Shown here piece after piece: positions 59,950 through 64,000 of a DNA stretch of 64,000 bases (positions are counted from its first letter, which is position 1; each line of letters starts with the position of its first letter). Source of the stretch: Mytilus galloprovincialis (taxonomy: Eukaryota > Mollusca > Bivalvia > Mytilida > Mytilidae). A model generated the notes under the pieces. That model had not been told where the DNA came from and searched no databases. It saw only the letters and a list, made by a program, of their open reading frames with translations. The DNA is taken from positions 61,587,078 through 61,651,077 of the forward strand of contig NC_134841.1 of NCBI RefSeq assembly GCF_965363235.1. Reading direction: 5' to 3'. The translations under genes were made by a program, and so were the position numbers.

Positions 59950-60045
59950 AACTCATACCACCGGAAACTCGTACCATGTCAACTCGTACCCAAAAAGTTA
60001 ACTCGTACCAACGTAAAGTCATACCACTGGGAAGTCGTACCATTA
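59950..60045 (+). repeat. Six AACTCGTACCA motifs at about 16-bp spacing
   Basis: AACTCATACCA, AACTCGTACCA, AACTCGTACCC, AACTCGTACCA, AAGTCATACCA and AAGTCGTACCA start at 59950, 59966, 59981, 60000, 60016 and 60032 (spacings 16, 15, 19, 16, 16). The linkers between them differ, so this is a motif ladder rather than a plain tandem repeat. It could be subterminal binding sites of a transposon end. Confidence 0.7.
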
Positions 60046-60583
60046 AAAATGTATTCAAAAATACGAATGTTTTATGGTGTTTTTTTTTTTTTTTTAGATA
60101 TGTCCTATTTTCGGTGCAAAATATAGTTAGCATGCATTTTGTGTCCGGGGATACATGGACACGTATATATATAACTATATAAACAGATAAACAATTAATG
60201 TCTATTATAGTGGTTACAGTAGCCCAGTGTTATATAAAACTTGTGATTTAGGCGGACACAGCTGGACACAACGTTATTTCTATATAAAACTTAAAAATCT
60301 GCTGGCTACAGATGGACACAGCTGTACACAGTACTAATCCTAGCATAAAAACTTCTGAATATGGGGGGCTACAGGCGGACACAACTGAACACAACGTTAT
60401 TTCTATATGAAACTTCTGAATATGGGGGCTACAGGTGGACACAACTGGACACAACGTTATTTCTATATGAAACTTCTGAATATGGGGCTACAGGCGGACA
60501 CAACTGGACACAACGTTATTTCTATATAAAACTTCTAGAAATGAGGGGCTACAGGCGGACACAAGTGGAAACAACGCTATTTC

Positions 60584-61810
60584 CAGGGGCGTAGCTACCC
60601 GGAGGCACGACAGCACGTGCATCCACGTCGTTTTCAAAAAAAACAAAAACAAAAACAAAAACAGAAGAGAGAGAGATGAGTTGGTCAATCGGAATCGGAG
60701 ACTGTTGGTGTCTTTTCCGTCTATCCCGGATATTAGTTTGACAACCTAGTTACATGTGTTGATGAAGCTGTTCATTCAGAAAAAGATCGTAGCTCCGAAG
60801 TTGCGTGCACATTGATTCGGCATGCAAAAAAAGAAATGGCAAAATAAAAATTTATAAATTTAATGTTAAAGGAAACACCTATGTTGTCACTTTTTTTAAT
60901 TGATGAAATATCATTAAATAACGATATTTGGTTTCAAAATAAATTTTTTTGGAGATTATGACAAAATCGGAAGATTATTTGTATCTTTTACAAGATTTTT
61001 ACTTTTGAATTTGTAATACTCAGTCTAAGATATGTAGTTTTGGAGCACATTTTACAGTGTACAGTTCATCAGTTTGGAATGAGATGTACCAATCGGCATT
61101 AGAATTATCAGATCCCTTCGATATCTTTGAAAATATGCCGAGGCCAATCACCCTGCAACCACGCCAAAACAGTATTGGAAAGTCTCATTATTTTTTGCGT
61201 TCATAGACCATATGATAAGGCAACTGGAGAGTGGAGTCGCGTCAAGTTATCAGAAAATCGCTTCTTTGTGCTGTATCTGCTTCATCGTGTTGTAGGAAAT
61301 ATCACAAACGAACAAATCTCAATATTGTCTGAAACATACGAAACTGACCTAGCATGTAATTTTGACGAATTCAATTGGGAGGTCGCTCGATGCTGAACAC
61401 GTACGCTGGTTTATAACATCTCGCGAGTGCTACCATACCATGATGGCCCTGAGATCTATCTGAGTCACAGTACTACGTATGTAATTGAAAACAAATGTAC
61501 GATCAACAATGAACAACGAAAGGTACATAGCATTATATTACTGCATATTCATCGAGATTTCAGTGTGAATGTTGACCAAGTAATAGAGAAGTTTGTTTCT
61601 GCCCAGACCCGAAGAGCAGATTTTGGACAATTTTGAGTAAATTCTGTATCACAAATATGTGTTGTTTATGTATTACTATATTCAGAAGATTTATTAATAG
61701 TTTTACATTCATAAATTTTTATCTACATATAGCTCCTCTTTTCAAGTTAACCGTGCTATGACCGAAAACCGAAAAAAAAAATTCTGCATAATAGGGTCCC
61801 AAATTTTTGA
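60584..61810. mobile_element. hAT-derived insertion in the minisatellite, right end lost
   Basis: The minisatellite stops at GCTATTTC and CAGGGGCGTAGCTACCC begins at 60584, a hAT-type terminus. The array resumes at about 61811 (GAGGGGATACAGGCGGACAC) without a matching right TIR, so the right end was lost. The interior includes an (AAAAAC)n tract near 60637 and the transposase remnant at 61050-61640. Confidence 0.6.
61050..61640 (+). pseudogene. Broken hAT transposase, C-terminal half
   Basis: Segments in three frames line up in hAT order: NMPRPITLQPRQNS, then FAFIDHMIRQLESG (other frame), then ENRFFVLYLLHRVVGNITNE and NFDEFNWEVARC (third frame, stop at 61394), then the C-terminal dimerisation part LLHIHRDFSVNVDQVIEKF, RRADFG (ends 61636). 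I know this last block as the hAT C-terminal dimerisation region shared with THAP12-like proteins. At least two frameshifts plus stops make it inactive. The BED zinc finger and most of the catalytic domain are absent. Confidence 0.75.
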
Positions 61811-62722
61811 GGGGATACAGGCGGACACAAGTGGACACAACTCAATTTCTATATAAAACTTATGAAAACTGCTGGCTACAGACGGACACAGGTGGACACA
61901 GTGCTATTTCTATATAAAACTTCTAGAAATGAGGGGCTACAGGCGGACACAAGTGAACACAACGCAATTTCTATATAAAACTTATGAAAACTGCTGGCTA
62001 CAGGTGGACACAGCTGGCCGGACACAACGTTATTTCTATATAAAACTTCTGAATAGGGTGTGCTACAGGCGGACACAAGTGGACACAACGCAATTCCTAT
62101 ATAAAACTTATGAAAACTGCTGGCTACAGACGGACACAGCTGGACACAACGTTATTTCTATATAAAACTTCTAAAAATGAGGGGACACAGGCGGACACAA
62201 GTGGACACAAATCAATTTCTATATAAAACTTATAAAAAATGCTGGCTACAGACGGACACAGCTGGACACAACGTTATTTCTACATAAAACTTCTAAAAAT
62301 GAGTGGACACAGGCGGACACAAGTGGACACAACGTAATTTCTATAATATATAAAACTTATAAAAATGCTGGATACAGGTGGACACAGCTGGACACAGTGC
62401 TATTTCTATATAAAACTTCTAGAAATGAGGGGACACAGGAGGACACAAGTGGACACAACGCAATTTCTATATAAATCTTATAAAATATGCTGGCTACAGG
62501 TGGACACAGCTGGAAACAACGTTATTTCTATATAAAACTTCTAAAAATGAGGGGACACAGGCGGACACAAGTGGACACAACGTAATTTCTGTATAAAACT
62601 TATAAAATATGCTGGTTACAGGTGGACACAACTGGACACAGTGCTATTTCTATATGAAACTTCTAGAAATGAGGGGACACAGGCGGACACAAGTGGACAC
62701 AAAGCAATTTCTATATGAAAAT

Positions 62723-63289
62723 ATGAATTTTTTTTTTAGAATAACAAACAACGATATTAGTAGATATGTTTTAACTATAAGGGATCCCCTTGTTTATATT
62801 TTTTTTTGTCATTTCACAGGGCCAATATAGGCACATCGTGGCCATACTCCTTTGTTTATTCATTTTTCAGTATCATACTGAACAATGCTGAAAGACTGTA
62901 TGGCTTTTAAAAAATAATAAATGCATCAACCTTAATAGTTTGTCATCAAACTTGGGCCGAAACTAATATTCCAGATTAGGAAAAAATATCTAAATAAAAT
63001 GTTTGATTTTTTAAAAATCCTTTAATGAACTGATAAATGGATTCACTTTGTGTGGAGAAAACCTCAGACGAGAACCAGGGTGCCATAGAACACTAATGAG
63101 TAATTATTACATGTTGGTTGATTGCCCCCACGGCCCACTTTAAACATATTTTAATATTACTGGTTTTGACATTTTCTCTAAATCCAATGACCATATATTA
63201 TATATATAATTAACAAAATGAATAATTCAACAAAACAAATAAACCATTTAGATTCCAAAGTTTATTGCAATTGATGTTTTTTTAATGAC
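62723..63289. other. Intergenic, nothing supported
   Basis: AT-rich spacer between the minisatellite and a hAT end fragment; no gene recognised. Confidence 0.4.
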
Positions 63290-63438
63290 AGGAATGGTAT
63301 CCATTCTCGATAACTCGTTAGCTTCCGGGGGCTTCACTCCCTATATATATAGCTTTAACTCACTGCCAGTATGTTTTTTACATGGACCCCTCGCCAAGGT
63401 TCGGGCGTACACGTAAAAATGACCTAGCTACGCCACTG
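63290..63438. mobile_element. hAT terminal fragment
   Basis: It ends GACCTAGCTACGCCACTG, so the reverse complement starts CAGTGGCGTAGCTAGGTC, a hAT-type terminus of the same kind as at 60584. CTTCCGGGGGCTTCACTCCC inward is a GC block I recognise from this hAT group. No partner TIR or 8-bp duplication was found. Confidence 0.55.
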
Positions 63439-63479
63439 ATCGTATGCCCTTTATAAGGGTATATCCATCGTGCATGCCC

Positions 63480-63913
63480 CTGTGCGATACCAGTAGAAGC
63501 AGAAATACACTTAAAAGTTATGACCCTCTTCATAAATGTATGTACCCAACTCAAAAACAACTAGCAAGGAGGCAATTGTGCATCAAGTCAATGAATAGTA
63601 ACAGTTGGTTTATTGAAGTAAAAACAGTCATGCTAAAATACGATCTATGAAATGCAAGTGAGTGGCTAGATCATATTCAGATGAAAAAGGCCATGATGAA
63701 CTGATAAATAAAGCTAAAAAAGGTATCCTTGCCTACTGGATTGAGCGAATAACATCTCTAGCTAAGCTCTATACCGGCCTTCGATACCTTAACAGTGATA
63801 TACTCATGCCAGGAAAAATATATCCAATATTGCGAATCAAGCACCAATCTCTAATTAAGAGACAACAAGAGTACCTAGAGTGGGGTGCTCATTTTCGCCA
63901 TATCTTTCCATGA
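63480..63913 (+). pseudogene. Broken LINE RT C-terminal region
   Basis: The first frame gives PTQKQLARRQLCIKSMNSNS, WFIEVKTVMLKYDL, with a TGA at about 63648, then NASEWLDHIQMKK. After a frameshift near 63690 another frame gives ELINKAKKGILAYWIERI, GLRYLNSDILMPGKIYPILR. This order (short helices, a W-x-E-V block, then the YLN...GK.HP...R motif) is typical of the region after the reverse transcriptase in invertebrate LINEs. Inactive. Confidence 0.65.
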
Positions 63914-64000
63914 TTTCTGAAGTTTATGTTCAGGTCTTATATTTTTAAAGTATACTGATATTTCTATATATGAAGATAACTTCAAAAGCAAAATATTCTT

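Larger units (their letters stand above)
60245..62722. repeat. Minisatellite, about 66-bp unit, partly dimeric
   Basis: The core is GGCGGACACAACTGGACACA, ACGTTATTTCTATATAAAAC, TTCTGAATATGG. The left part (60252-60583) is monomeric; the right part (about 61811-62722) alternates a CTGCTGGCTACAGACGGACA type with an AAATGAGGGGACACAGGCGG type, a higher-order unit of about 133 bp. It is split by the hAT-derived insertion. Open frames across it are periodic repeats of the same phrase and are not supported as genes. Confidence 0.9.

Noticed and set aside
60248..62830. Open frames over the second minisatellite
   Set aside because: They are translations of the 66-bp repeat in various frames without a domain or consistent start.
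60584..63438. A single hAT element from CAGGGGCGTAGC to GCTACGCCACTG
   Set aside because: The flanks (GCTATTTC and ATCGTATG) do not match as an 8-bp duplication, and minisatellite units identical in type to the outer left flank resume inside the interval, so the two ends belong to different insertions.

Overview
The window reads as AT-rich nuclear DNA from a bivalve mollusc, most likely a mussel (Mytilus-like). The reasons are dispersed repeats of a kind I recognise from mussel and other bivalve genomes, intronless TRIM-type genes with a C-terminal beta-propeller, and a dense load of short DNA transposons, retroelement scraps and tandem arrays. No bacterial operon, rRNA, functional tRNA or CRISPR array is visible. 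The species is an inference; bivalve is more secure than genus.

Layout. 1-9.6 kb: intergenic DNA with short terminal-inverted-repeat (TIR) elements (2681-2844, 3792-4184, 6815-7005), a fold-back repeat (4605-4969), a larger TIR-bounded repeat (about 5205-6055) and remnants of a reverse-transcriptase retroelement (7645-7858, 8820-9335). 9.6-14.1 kb: the only convincing host genes, two head-to-tail paralogous TRIM-like genes on the minus strand (RING, two B-boxes, coiled coil, propeller), 592 bp apart. 14.1-19.4 kb: a 101-bp element with a 9-bp target duplication, retroelement fragments with a YIDD motif, a small hairpin element, a tRNA-derived SINE and a cysteine-rich transposon tail. 19.4-27.1 kb: four nearly identical 1.93-kb tandem units, each a composite of older repeats. 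27.4-29.3 kb: two adjacent arrays (about 190-bp and 148-bp periods) with a common 3' end motif. 29.3-31.2 kb: a decayed Mutator-like transposase.

31.4-53.8 kb: a 22-kb satellite of about 108-110 bp units (roughly 165-170 units), with higher-order duplications and eight interrupting elements. Because the satellite supplies the empty site beside each filled one, target-site duplications can be read directly: TAA, CCATTTGG, TTAA, GTTACC, CCCTTA and TATTT.

53.8-64 kb: a pogo-like element (54649-55934), a 1.77-kb member of the same 6-bp-duplication family (56702-58471) carrying a LINE fragment, a 47-bp-TIR element (58924-59134), a second minisatellite (about 60245-62722) interrupted by a broken hAT transposase, and a broken LINE reverse-transcriptase tail running toward the window end. 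The two TRIM genes are the only ones likely to make cellular protein; the rest is a record of transposition and tandem amplification.
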